A stretch of DNA of 5,139 bases from assembly GCA_016840695.1 (NCBI GenBank), contig JAEORV010000171.1, positions 1-5,139 on the forward strand, in the 5' to 3' direction. Below, piece by piece: positions 1 through 5,139 of the stretch. The notes beneath the pieces are model-generated. The model had not been told where the DNA came from. It saw nothing but the letters and a program-made list of their open reading frames with translations, and searched no databases. Position numbers and translations under genes: made by a program. This DNA is from Promethearchaeota archaeon. GTDB lineage: Archaea > Asgardarchaeota > Lokiarchaeia > Sigyniarchaeales > SOKP01. Every line of letters starts with the position of its first letter. Positions within the stretch are counted from its first letter, which is position 1.

Positions 1-968
1 CTTTTAATACCATTTATCAATTTCTCGCCATCATTAGACAGAGGGATGGAACACCATTGAAAGACTATGAAGGGAATGTTACCTCTCACCTGTCTGGATT
101 ATTTTATAGAACTATAAATTTTATTGAATATGGGATCAAACCTATTTATGTTTTTGACGGACAACCCTCTGAATTAAAGTTAGGAACCATAAGTGAACGC
201 AGAGAAGTAAAGGTAAAAGCAAAAGAAAAAATGATAAAGGCGCAAGAAGCCGAAGACTTCAAAGAAGCGCGAAAATACGCTCAACAAACTTCAAAACTAA
301 CTTCAGATATGATTGATGAAAGCAAGAAATTAATTAAATATATGGGTGTCCCAATCGTTCAAGCGAGCTCTGAAGGAGAAGCACAGTCGGCGTATTTAGT
401 TGAGCAAGGGGATGCATGGGCGATTGCCTCTCAAGACTACGATACGTTACTTTTTGGAGGGCAGAGACTTTTGAGGAATTTTGCTGTAAGTAGGAGCAAA
501 AAAGTCAAGGATACAAAAATTACTTTGGATATTGAATATGTTTCCTTGCAAAAACTGTTAGAAAATTTAGAGATTTCTCGCGAACAATTGATAGAAATGG
601 GAATATTAATTGGAGTAGATTTTTATCCTGGGATTAAAGGGATAGGACAGCACACAGCTTTAGATTTAATTAAAAAATACCAATCTATTGAAAAAATGGT
701 TAATAACAAGGTCTCTGTTGGAAAAAAGGAGATTAATATCGATACGGAATTAATTCGTGAGATAAAGGACATCTTTTTAAATCCTGATATTAATAAAGAT
801 TATCCAAAATTAGTATGGAATAGAATAAATTACGAAAAAATAGAAGAATTACTAATCGAGAACCACAATTTCTCAAAACAGAGAGTTGAGGGTGCTTTAG
901 AACGATTAAAAAAAATAGATTCTTCGAAAGTCCAAACATCTTTGGATAGTTTTTTCAAAAAAAAATAA
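1..968 (+). CDS. fen: Flap endonuclase 1 (FEN-1/XPG-Rad2 family), 5'-truncated by window edge
   Basis: Structure-specific 5' nuclease that removes 5' flaps during Okazaki-fragment maturation and base-excision repair. The first complete codon is at 3 and the frame is open to the edge, reading FNTIYQFLAIIRQRDGTP before the TTG at 57, so that TTG is an internal Leu codon. Visible length is 321 residues. With about 30 residues missing, the total fits the family's roughly 340-350. Visible metal-ligand acidic residues: Asp of VFDG (156-158), both Glu of SEGEAQ (372-374, 378-380), both Asp of SQDYD (435-437, 441-443) and Asp of GVDFYPGIKGIG (618-620), the last in the helix-hairpin-helix DNA-binding segment. 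The Lys/Glu-rich stretch at about 180-330 is the helical arch. The C-terminus carries a PCNA-interacting box QTSLDSFF (933-956) followed by lysines. One acidic ligand near the N-terminus is off the window. Family assignment is firm; gene symbol follows archaeal usage. Confidence 0.97.
   Translation, partial: FNTIYQFLAIIRQRDGTPLKDYEGNVTSHLSGLFYRTINFIEYGIKPIYVFDGQPSELKLGTISERREVKVKAKEKMIKAQEAEDFKEARKYAQQTSKLTSDMIDESKKLIKYMGVPIVQASSEGEAQSAYLVEQGDAWAIASQDYDTLLFGGQRLLRNFAVSRSKKVKDTKITLDIEYVSLQKLLENLEISREQLIEMGILIGVDFYPGIKGIGQHTALDLIKKYQSIEKMVNNKVSVGKKEINIDTELIREIKDIFLNPDINKDYPKLVWNRINYEKIEELLIENHNFSKQRVEGALERLKKIDSSKVQTSLDSFFKKK
933..956 (+). other. PCNA-interacting (PIP) box at the FEN-1 C-terminus
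   Basis: The codons spell QTSLDSFF, matching the Q-x-x-hydrophobic-x-x-aromatic-aromatic PIP-box pattern, three lysines before the stop. In FEN-1 proteins this tail docks the nuclease on the sliding clamp. Docking here is inferred from the motif and its position. Confidence 0.9.
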
Positions 969-976
969 CGGGTGGA

Positions 977-1043
977 TTTATAGAAAAAAAGGCAAAAACT
1001 TTTACAAGTCTAATACTTCATTTTTTTAGAGAGAAAATATATA
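977..1043 (+). promoter_or_regulatory. Candidate archaeal promoter region for cdc48
   Basis: Three TATA-like boxes lie in the 92-base gap before cdc48. TTTATAGA is at 977-984. TTTTACAA is at 1000-1007, preceded by an A-rich stretch that could serve as BRE. AAAATATATA is at 1034-1043. With the usual spacing of about 26 bases from box centre to transcription start, the 1000-1007 box would give a leader of about 30 nt. The 1034-1043 box would start transcription at or just inside the ATG, giving a leaderless mRNA. The sequence alone does not decide between them, but an independent promoter for cdc48 is likely. Confidence 0.45.
1021..1027 (+). terminator. Possible oligo-T termination signal downstream of FEN-1
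   Basis: Seven consecutive T residues lie 53 bases after the FEN-1 stop. Archaeal RNA polymerase can terminate at T-tracts without a hairpin, and none is evident here. The tract lies between candidate TATA boxes for the next gene, so it could equally be ordinary AT-rich spacer. Confidence 0.3.
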
Positions 1044-1045
1044 CT

Positions 1046-1057
1046 AGGAAGTAAGGT
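1046..1057 (+). promoter_or_regulatory. Weak Shine-Dalgarno-like site before cdc48
   Basis: AGGAAG (1046-1051) and AAGG (1053-1056) are purine-rich and lie 9 and 4 bases before the ATG at 1061. They partly match the anti-Shine-Dalgarno target. The site only matters if transcription starts upstream, for example from the box at 1000-1007. Confidence 0.35.
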
Positions 1058-1060
1058 ATC

Positions 1061-3301
1061 ATGTCATCAAAAGAGAACAATAGTAAGGATAGGGATGAAG
1101 AAAATATTCCAAAAATTTCTTTAAGAGTTCAGAAAGCTAAGAAAAGGGATATTGGGAAAAATATCATCAGAATAGATACAAAAACGATGGAAGATTTGAA
1201 TATAGAAACTGGTGATGTTATTGCAGTTAAAGGAAAAAAAGATAGTGCTGGTATCGCATGGCCAAGTTATCCTCAAGATAACGGTTTGGGAATCGTTCGT
1301 TTTGATTCTAGATTGAGAAAAAATACAGGTACAAGCATAGACGATACGATAGAAATTTGGAAAGTTAACGCTTTACCGGCTCAAAGCGTAGTTTTAGCAC
1401 CTTCTGGTGTCAAGTTTAAAGCAAATCCCAAGTTCGAATCTTTCGTCAGGAGAAAATTAAACAACTATCCTATTACGCTCGATGACATAATACTAATAGC
1501 AATTGGAATAAGTAGAGAAATAGCTTTTAAAGTAAAAAGCATAAGACCCAAGGGTGTATGTGTTATAAAACAAGACACGGCGATTCACATTAGCGAAAGT
1601 GTGGCTCCCGAAGAAGAAACTGGTACTTTATACGTGACGTACGAGGATGTAGGAGGATTAGATAGAGAAATTCAAAGAGTCCGGGAAATGGTAGAGCTAC
1701 CATTGCGCCATCCGTCATTATTTAAACGCCTGGGAATTGATCCTCCAAAAGGAGTGTTATTGAGAGGACCACCTGGATGTGGGAAAACTTTATTAGCGAA
1801 AGCTGTCGCCAATGAGAGCGAAGCACATTTCATTTCTATAAATGGTCCCGAAATCATGAGCAAATTTTATGGTGAATCTGAAAAAAAATTACGCAAGCTC
1901 TTTTTAGAGGCAGAAGAAAAAAGTCCCTCAATTATTTTCATCGATGAAATCGACGCTATAGCTCCAAAAAGGGAAACTGTAACTGGCGAGGTCGAGCGGA
2001 GAGTCGTGGCTCAATTATTAGCGTTAATGGACGGACTCCATGGCAGGGGGAGGGTGATTGTTATAGGTGCTACGAATAGACCAAATAGTTTGGACCCCGC
2101 TTTAAGGCGCCCAGGAAGATTTGATCGCGAAATAGAAATTAAGGTTCCTAACGAAAAAGGACGCCGAGAAGTATTTCTAATTCATACCCGTAACATGCCT
2201 CTTGATAAGAAAATTTCTCTAAAAGAATTTGCTCAAATAACCCATGGATTTGTAGGAGCAGATATATCTGCGGTTTGTCGAGAAGCTGCGATGGCTGCTC
2301 TCCGGCGCTACTTGCCAAAAATAGATTTGGATTCAGAGATCATTGACGAAGAATTATTAGAACAGATGGAAGTCTTGAAAGACGATTTTGACGAAGCCTT
2401 AAAAGAAGTACTACCTTCAGGGATAAGAGAAGTGTTTGTAGAGGTGCCCAATGTGTCTTGGGAGCAAGTAGGAGGATTGGAAGATTTAAAGCAAAAGTTA
2501 ATTGAGGCAGTTGACTGGCCTTTATCACACCCAAAGATTTTTAGTCGAATGGGAATTTCCCCACCAAAAGGTATTATGCTCTACGGCCCCCCAGGTTGCG
2601 GAAAAACTCTACTTGCAAGAGCTGTTGCTACTGAGAGTAAGGCAAATTTCATCTCCATAAAGGGGCCAGAATTATTATCAAAATGGGTTGGAGAAAGCGA
2701 AAAAGCGATTAGGGAGGTCTTCAGAAAAGCAAAAATGGCATCACCCTGTATAATATTTTTTGACGAGTTTGATTCTATCGCACCAAGTAGAGGACGACAC
2801 ACATCCGATTCTGGAGTAACAGAAAAAGTATTATCGCAAATGTTAACTGAATTAGACGGATTGGAAAGCAAGAAAGATATTGTCGTTATAGCAGCTACTA
2901 ATCGCCCCGATATTTTAGACCCCGCTCTTATAAGACCAGGAAGGATTGATCGCATCTTATTAGTTCCAGCTCCAGACGAGAAGAGCAGGATTGAAATCTT
3001 AAAAATATTCACGCAAGACATGCCGTTAACGAACAATCTAAAAATTGAAGAGTTAAATAGCCTAATTGGAGATGGTTTCTCAGGAGCGGATATTGAGACA
3101 TGGTGTCGCGAGTCGGCTATGATCGCTTTAAGAGAAAATATTAGAGCGCGGAAAATTTCGCTTGAACATTTCAAAGAAGCTAGAGAGGATCTTCATCCTA
3201 CGATTACGCCAGAAATAGTAAAGTGGTACGAGACTTTTGGAGAAAAACTCAAGAGAAGGAGAATAGAAAGCGAAGAAAAGGAAGATCGGTTGTTCGTGTA
3301 A
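1061..3301 (+). CDS. cdc48: Cdc48/p97/VAT-type double-ring AAA+ ATPase
   Basis: Hexameric ATP-driven protein unfoldase of 746 residues, complete. Order: an acidic/polar tail (1-17); an N-domain with double-psi barrel and following beta domain (about 18-190); D1 (about 191-460); D2 (about 461-715); a charged C-terminal tail. D1 shows Walker A GPPGCGKT (236-243), Walker B IIFIDE (291-296), sensor Asn339 and arginine fingers Arg350/Arg353. D2 shows GPPGCGKT (509-516), IIFFDE (564-569), Asn614 and Arg625/Arg628. All catalytic positions are intact in both rings. The D1 pore loop is KFYG (268-271) and the D2 pore loop KWVG (541-544). Aromatic residues in both suit substrate threading, unlike the KLAG loop of eukaryotic p97 D1. 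The protein ends RLFV, resembling the hydrophobic-Tyr/Phe-X tail that docks ATPases on the 20S proteasome. The ATG at 1061 places the start just before the N-domain. The stop overlaps another ATG (TAATG). Identity is very secure; the proteasome link is inference. Confidence 0.97.
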   Translation: MSSKENNSKDRDEENIPKISLRVQKAKKRDIGKNIIRIDTKTMEDLNIETGDVIAVKGKKDSAGIAWPSYPQDNGLGIVRFDSRLRKNTGTSIDDTIEIWKVNALPAQSVVLAPSGVKFKANPKFESFVRRKLNNYPITLDDIILIAIGISREIAFKVKSIRPKGVCVIKQDTAIHISESVAPEEETGTLYVTYEDVGGLDREIQRVREMVELPLRHPSLFKRLGIDPPKGVLLRGPPGCGKTLLAKAVANESEAHFISINGPEIMSKFYGESEKKLRKLFLEAEEKSPSIIFIDEIDAIAPKRETVTGEVERRVVAQLLALMDGLHGRGRVIVIGATNRPNSLDPALRRPGRFDREIEIKVPNEKGRREVFLIHTRNMPLDKKISLKEFAQITHGFVGADISAVCREAAMAALRRYLPKIDLDSEIIDEELLEQMEVLKDDFDEALKEVLPSGIREVFVEVPNVSWEQVGGLEDLKQKLIEAVDWPLSHPKIFSRMGISPPKGIMLYGPPGCGKTLLARAVATESKANFISIKGPELLSKWVGESEKAIREVFRKAKMASPCIIFFDEFDSIAPSRGRHTSDSGVTEKVLSQMLTELDGLESKKDIVVIAATNRPDILDPALIRPGRIDRILLVPAPDEKSRIEILKIFTQDMPLTNNLKIEELNSLIGDGFSGADIETWCRESAMIALRENIRARKISLEHFKEAREDLHPTITPEIVKWYETFGEKLKRRRIESEEKEDRLFV

Positions 3302-3308
3302 TGAAAAG

Positions 3309-3320
3309 CACAAATATTTA
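3309..3320 (+). promoter_or_regulatory. Candidate TATA box downstream of cdc48
   Basis: CACAAATATTTA just after the cdc48 stop is A/T-rich and resembles an archaeal TATA element centred near 3316. Typical spacing puts a transcription start near 3341-3343, exactly where local GC content rises. It could serve the small downstream gene, a small RNA, or neither. Confidence 0.4.
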
Positions 3321-3321
3321 T

Positions 3322-3326
3322 GGAGG
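3322..3326 (+). promoter_or_regulatory. Orphan Shine-Dalgarno-like GGAGG
   Basis: GGAGG is the strongest ribosome-binding-like match between cdc48 and the next gene, yet no useful start follows at normal spacing. The TTG at 3335 is followed at once by TAA. The ATG at 3344 is 17 bases away and opens only 11 codons (MTVNGPFLSVP). The site probably has no function in translation initiation, or the true start nearby is obscured. Confidence 0.2.
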
Positions 3327-3340
3327 AAGAGATTTTGTAA

Positions 3341-3420
3341 CTCATGACCGTGAATGGTCCATTCCTAAGTGTACCATGAAAAATCGTGAGAGGTGATACC
3401 GCATCGAATCACACCGTTGG
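3341..3420 (+). ncRNA. Candidate structured RNA or structured leader (GC-rich island)
   Basis: By direct count this 80-base stretch has 38 G/C (about 47%). The 40 bases before it have 11 (about 28%) and the 60 after it 21 (35%). Local GC peaks are a known mark of structured RNAs in AT-rich archaeal genomes, and a TATA-like box sits about 26 bases upstream. Possible stems: ATGACC (3344-3349) with GGTCcAT (3356-3362), one bulge; CATG (3375-3378) with CGTG (3385-3388) around an A-rich loop; GGTG (3392-3395) with CACC (3412-3415). None is long. The stretch matches no tRNA, C/D-box or H/ACA architecture I could complete. It may instead be the 5' part of the next gene, since one frame is open apart from a TGA at 3394-3396. 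Confidence 0.27.
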
Positions 3421-3459
3421 AATCAAAAACCAGTAGTCAATTCTATTGTCGATATTCTC

Positions 3460-3675
3460 GTGAAAAATCGAGGAGAGATCTTAGATAAACGTTTAGAAGA
3501 ACTGTTGAAAAAAGAATTTCCTTTTATAACTCCCTTGATCTTGGAAGAAATGTTCTTGAAACTTGAAAGCAGAAACGTCATTAATGTTTTTCGAGTGAGC
3601 AAGAACAAAAAGATGATCGTATTAAACAAGAATAATTCGAGCATTCGAGAAGATATTATAAAAGAGTTAAGTTAA
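3460..3675 (+). CDS. Small winged-helix-like protein, true start uncertain
   Basis: I do not recognise a named family. From GTG at 3460 the product is 71 residues and charged, with no membrane segment or signal peptide. Visible pattern: a helix around DKRLEELLKKEF (9-20); a second helix TPLILEEMFLKLES (24-37) in the recognition-helix position; two short beta-like strands VINVFRV and KMIVLN (40-46, 51-56) that could form a wing; and a charged tail. This is the order of a winged helix-turn-helix, so DNA binding or a protein-interaction role is plausible but inferred. The expected first helix is encoded upstream of the GTG (about 3430-3462). No Shine-Dalgarno precedes the GTG, so 3460 is probably not the real start. 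The gene follows cdc48 on the same strand, and its last 9 bases overlap the 3' end of HerA. Confidence 0.6.
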   Translation: MKNRGEILDKRLEELLKKEFPFITPLILEEMFLKLESRNVINVFRVSKNKKMIVLNKNNSSIREDIIKELS

Positions 3676-5139
3676 TTGACTTTTTTGCCAATTTACGCAC
3701 GCCATTGAGAGAGATTCGTTTTCAACTTGAGATTGATACTTCCGTTCTCTAATATCTATGAATATGGGGTAATTTACTGCATTACCCATCAATAACATCT
3801 CTCCAACACCTAAACTCGAGATCATGGCGGCATATTCTTTGGTAATAGCTTCTGAACTTTCCATTAAATGTTTCAAATCGTATGGATTTTTTATGTTTAA
3901 AATCATTTTTGAATTTAATTGAGAGAGAGCAGTAGTACTTAATTTTTTAGGTCTTTGGCTTATTAGACACAAACATGACATGAATTTTCGTCCTTCTCTC
4001 GCGATAGTTTCAATTATTGGTTTAGAAATTGCTTTTGAATGAGCTGCTTCTGGACAAAATTGATGCGCTTCTTCAATTATCAGAAAAAATGGTGGAATTT
4101 GATTCATTCTTCTCATGTAAAACAAACGACTGCATACATAATCAAGGATAATTTGTTTTTTTTTAATACTAACCTCTTTCTGAAGGTCAAAAATAGTTAA
4201 TTCTCCTTGTTTTACCACGTTTTTCAAGAGAGGATTTTCTTGAGGACCAAATAATCTTAAACTATTGATTTCAGACAACCATCCAATTAAAGCTTGCTTG
4301 GTATTTTTGCTTCCTTCAGGATCGTTTTCTAACTCTTCAATTATGTCGTATATAGTAAAATTTCCTTTTTTCTCGTCGCACTTTTTTAAATTTTTAATAT
4401 AATTCGAAAGTTCTCTCACTTGAACGCTTGAAATCTTATCTTGATATTTTCTATACGAATATGCTTCCATTCTTGGAACTGCAATTTGGAAGAAGGAAGC
4501 ATCTTGCACGTTTATTTTATTTCTTATTTGTTTTACTTCTTTAAGATAGGTATATTCCCCATGTACATCAATTAAAATTATTGCAGGATTGCCGTATTCT
4601 TGATTTCTTGTTAGTAACTCTTCCATGAGGACTGATGTTAAATAACTCTTTCCCGCTCCTGAGATTGCTAATATTCCCAAATGTTTATTTATTAACCTGT
4701 TCATGTCAATATAAGCGGGAATATCGGAGACCTTAATTGTTCCAACATCCAATCCACCCTTTGTATCGAGTCCTAAAAAGGATTTGAGAAGGACTTCACT
4801 TACTAAAAAAACTCCTGCCCCAGGGCTTGCAGGATAAGTCATTCTATGAATCTTATCTATTATCTTTTTATCCTCGTCTTTAAATGTGATAATTCCAAGA
4901 TTTTTAACGAGAGCTACCGCAAATTCAAAATCGTCGCTGGGAAATAAACCTTTGAGAATATTTGGATTTTTATCGTTGTTATATGCTTTAATTGTTAGAG
5001 CATCAGAAAAATATTCGTTTAATAGGAGGATCTTTTCAATTATTCCGATTAAGAAGCCTTCAGTAGATTGTGTATATACAAAGAGACCCTTTTTTACTAG
5101 AGTACTATTCTTTTTATCGTTTATGACAAAAGGAAATTG
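3667..5139 (-). CDS. herA: HerA-type DNA translocase/helicase ATPase, 5'-truncated by window edge
   Basis: Hexameric ATP-driven DNA pump that in characterised archaea works with the nuclease NurA and Mre11-Rad50 in double-strand-break end resection. The leftward frame is open from the stop at 3667-3669 to the edge, giving 490 visible residues, close to the family's roughly 500. The ATG at 4842 is internal (visible residue 100). Visible residues 1-99 look like the N-terminal HAS-barrel (GLFVYT, TEGFLIGIIEKI). The RecA-like core follows: Walker A AISGAGKS (158-165, bases 4645-4668), IDVHGEY (190-196), Walker B region LIIEEAH (353-359), REGRKF with a candidate arginine finger (381-386), and SQRP (394-397). 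The first P-loop Gly is Ala, a substitution I recall as common in archaeal HerA. No nurA is visible; it could lie beyond the right edge. The stop lies within the 3' end of the convergent small gene. A VirB4-like relative is less likely given the HAS-barrel and DxHGEY motif. Confidence 0.95.
   Translation of the reverse strand, partial: QFPFVINDKKNSTLVKKGLFVYTQSTEGFLIGIIEKILLLNEYFSDALTIKAYNNDKNPNILKGLFPSDDFEFAVALVKNLGIITFKDEDKKIIDKIHRMTYPASPGAGVFLVSEVLLKSFLGLDTKGGLDVGTIKVSDIPAYIDMNRLINKHLGILAISGAGKSYLTSVLMEELLTRNQEYGNPAIILIDVHGEYTYLKEVKQIRNKINVQDASFFQIAVPRMEAYSYRKYQDKISSVQVRELSNYIKNLKKCDEKKGNFTIYDIIEELENDPEGSKNTKQALIGWLSEINSLRLFGPQENPLLKNVVKQGELTIFDLQKEVSIKKKQIILDYVCSRLFYMRRMNQIPPFFLIIEEAHQFCPEAAHSKAISKPIIETIAREGRKFMSCLCLISQRPKKLSTTALSQLNSKMILNIKNPYDLKHLMESSEAITKEYAAMISSLGVGEMLLMGNAVNYPIFIDIRERKYQSQVENESLSMACVNWQKSQLT
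3681..3686 (+). terminator. Possible oligo-T terminator after the small gene
   Basis: Six T residues begin 5 bases after the TAA at 3673-3675, inside the 3' end of the opposing HerA gene. This fits a hairpin-free archaeal terminator for the rightward transcript. The same bases are Lys and neighbouring codons in HerA, so chance is a real alternative. Confidence 0.3.

Larger units (their letters stand above)
3301..3459 (+). other. Upstream in-frame extension of the small gene, interrupted by TGA
   Basis: The ATG at 3301-3303 overlaps the cdc48 stop (TAATG) and is in the same frame as the GTG at 3460. It opens 31 codons ([20 protein letters not shown] and onward) before TGA at 3394-3396. After that, 21 sense codons (YRIESHRWNQKPVVNSIVDI and L) lead into the GTG with no ATG, GTG or TTG among them. 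The other two frames are broken several times between 3302 and 3393. The amphipathic VVNSIVDIL stretch looks like the first helix of the downstream fold, so part of this interval is probably translated or was once translated. Options are TGA recoding, a non-standard start, a disrupted 5' end, or a base error. Confidence 0.4.

Noticed and set aside
1672..1863. Antisense open frame inside cdc48 D1
   Set aside because: It is the mirror of the strongly conserved Walker A region of D1, resembles no protein and has no promoter context. The same applies to the antisense frames at 2340-2534, 2581-3174 and 3128-3313.
3344..3379. Mini-ORF MTVNGPFLSVP overlapping the ATG at 3376 (ATGA)
   Set aside because: It has only 11 codons, its spacing to GGAGG is too long, and the overlapping ATG opens just six codons before the TGA at 3394. 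It is most likely chance.
3395..3415. tRNA T-arm/B-box-like CATCGAATC
   Set aside because: It resembles the B-box, but the flanking bases do not form a T-stem (C3402 faces C3410), and no D-arm, anticodon arm or acceptor stem could be built.
3341..3420. Box C/D or H/ACA guide RNA
   Set aside because: There is no RUGAUGA/CUGA pair. The single ACA (3411-3413) is not preceded by a convincing lower stem and pocket. A known guide-RNA class was therefore not called, only a generic structured-RNA candidate.
3423..3644. Antisense 73-codon frame opposite the small winged-helix-like gene
   Set aside because: The translation is Phe/Leu/Ser-rich low-complexity shadow sequence. The sense strand gives a charged, foldable protein with a helix-helix-strand pattern.
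4645..4668. Altered HerA Walker A (Ala for the first Gly)
   Set aside because: Considered as a sign of inactivation, but GAGKS is intact and Ala at this position is, to my knowledge, ordinary in archaeal HerA.
1..5139. Defence system, mobile element or CRISPR array
   Set aside because: No spaced repeats, transposase, integrase or defence nuclease was found. HerA-like ATPases occur in some defence systems, but the HAS-barrel and motif set fit the chromosomal repair HerA.

Overview
The window comes from an AT-rich archaeal chromosome. The evidence is the trio of archaeal-type informational genes: a FEN-1/Rad2-family flap endonuclease ending in a PCNA-binding box, a two-ring Cdc48/VAT AAA+ ATPase with an aromatic D1 pore loop, and a HerA-type DNA translocase. 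Candidate promoters are TATA-like boxes rather than bacterial -35/-10 pairs. The sequence does not fix the lineage. Nothing mobile was seen: no IS element, integrase, CRISPR array or tRNA.

Layout, left to right. Positions 1-968 (+) hold flap endonuclease 1, whose 5' end lies off the window; the reading frame is open to the edge and the TTG at 57 is internal. Positions 969-1060 are a short AT-rich gap with an oligo-T tract and TATA-like boxes. Positions 1061-3301 (+) hold a complete Cdc48. Positions 3302-3459 are a puzzling stretch with a TATA-like box, a local GC peak, short repeats and an in-frame TGA. Positions 3460-3675 (+) hold the recognisable part of a small winged-helix-like protein. 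Positions 3667-5139 (-) hold HerA, convergent with and overlapping the small gene by 9 bp. Its 5' end is also off the window, and the ATG at 4842 is internal.

Functionally, FEN-1 (Okazaki-fragment and repair flap removal) and HerA (end resection with NurA in characterised archaea) are DNA-maintenance proteins. Cdc48 is a protein unfoldase that may feed the 20S proteasome. They share a neighbourhood, but separate promoters and opposite strands argue against one operon. The least explained part is 3301-3459. Cdc48's stop overlaps an ATG (TAATG) that is in frame with the small downstream gene, but a TGA at 3394-3396 interrupts that frame. The apparent first helix of the winged-helix fold is encoded between this TGA and the first normal start codon. 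The same stretch is the GC-richest part of its surroundings and sits at the right distance from a TATA-like box to be a small RNA or a structured leader.
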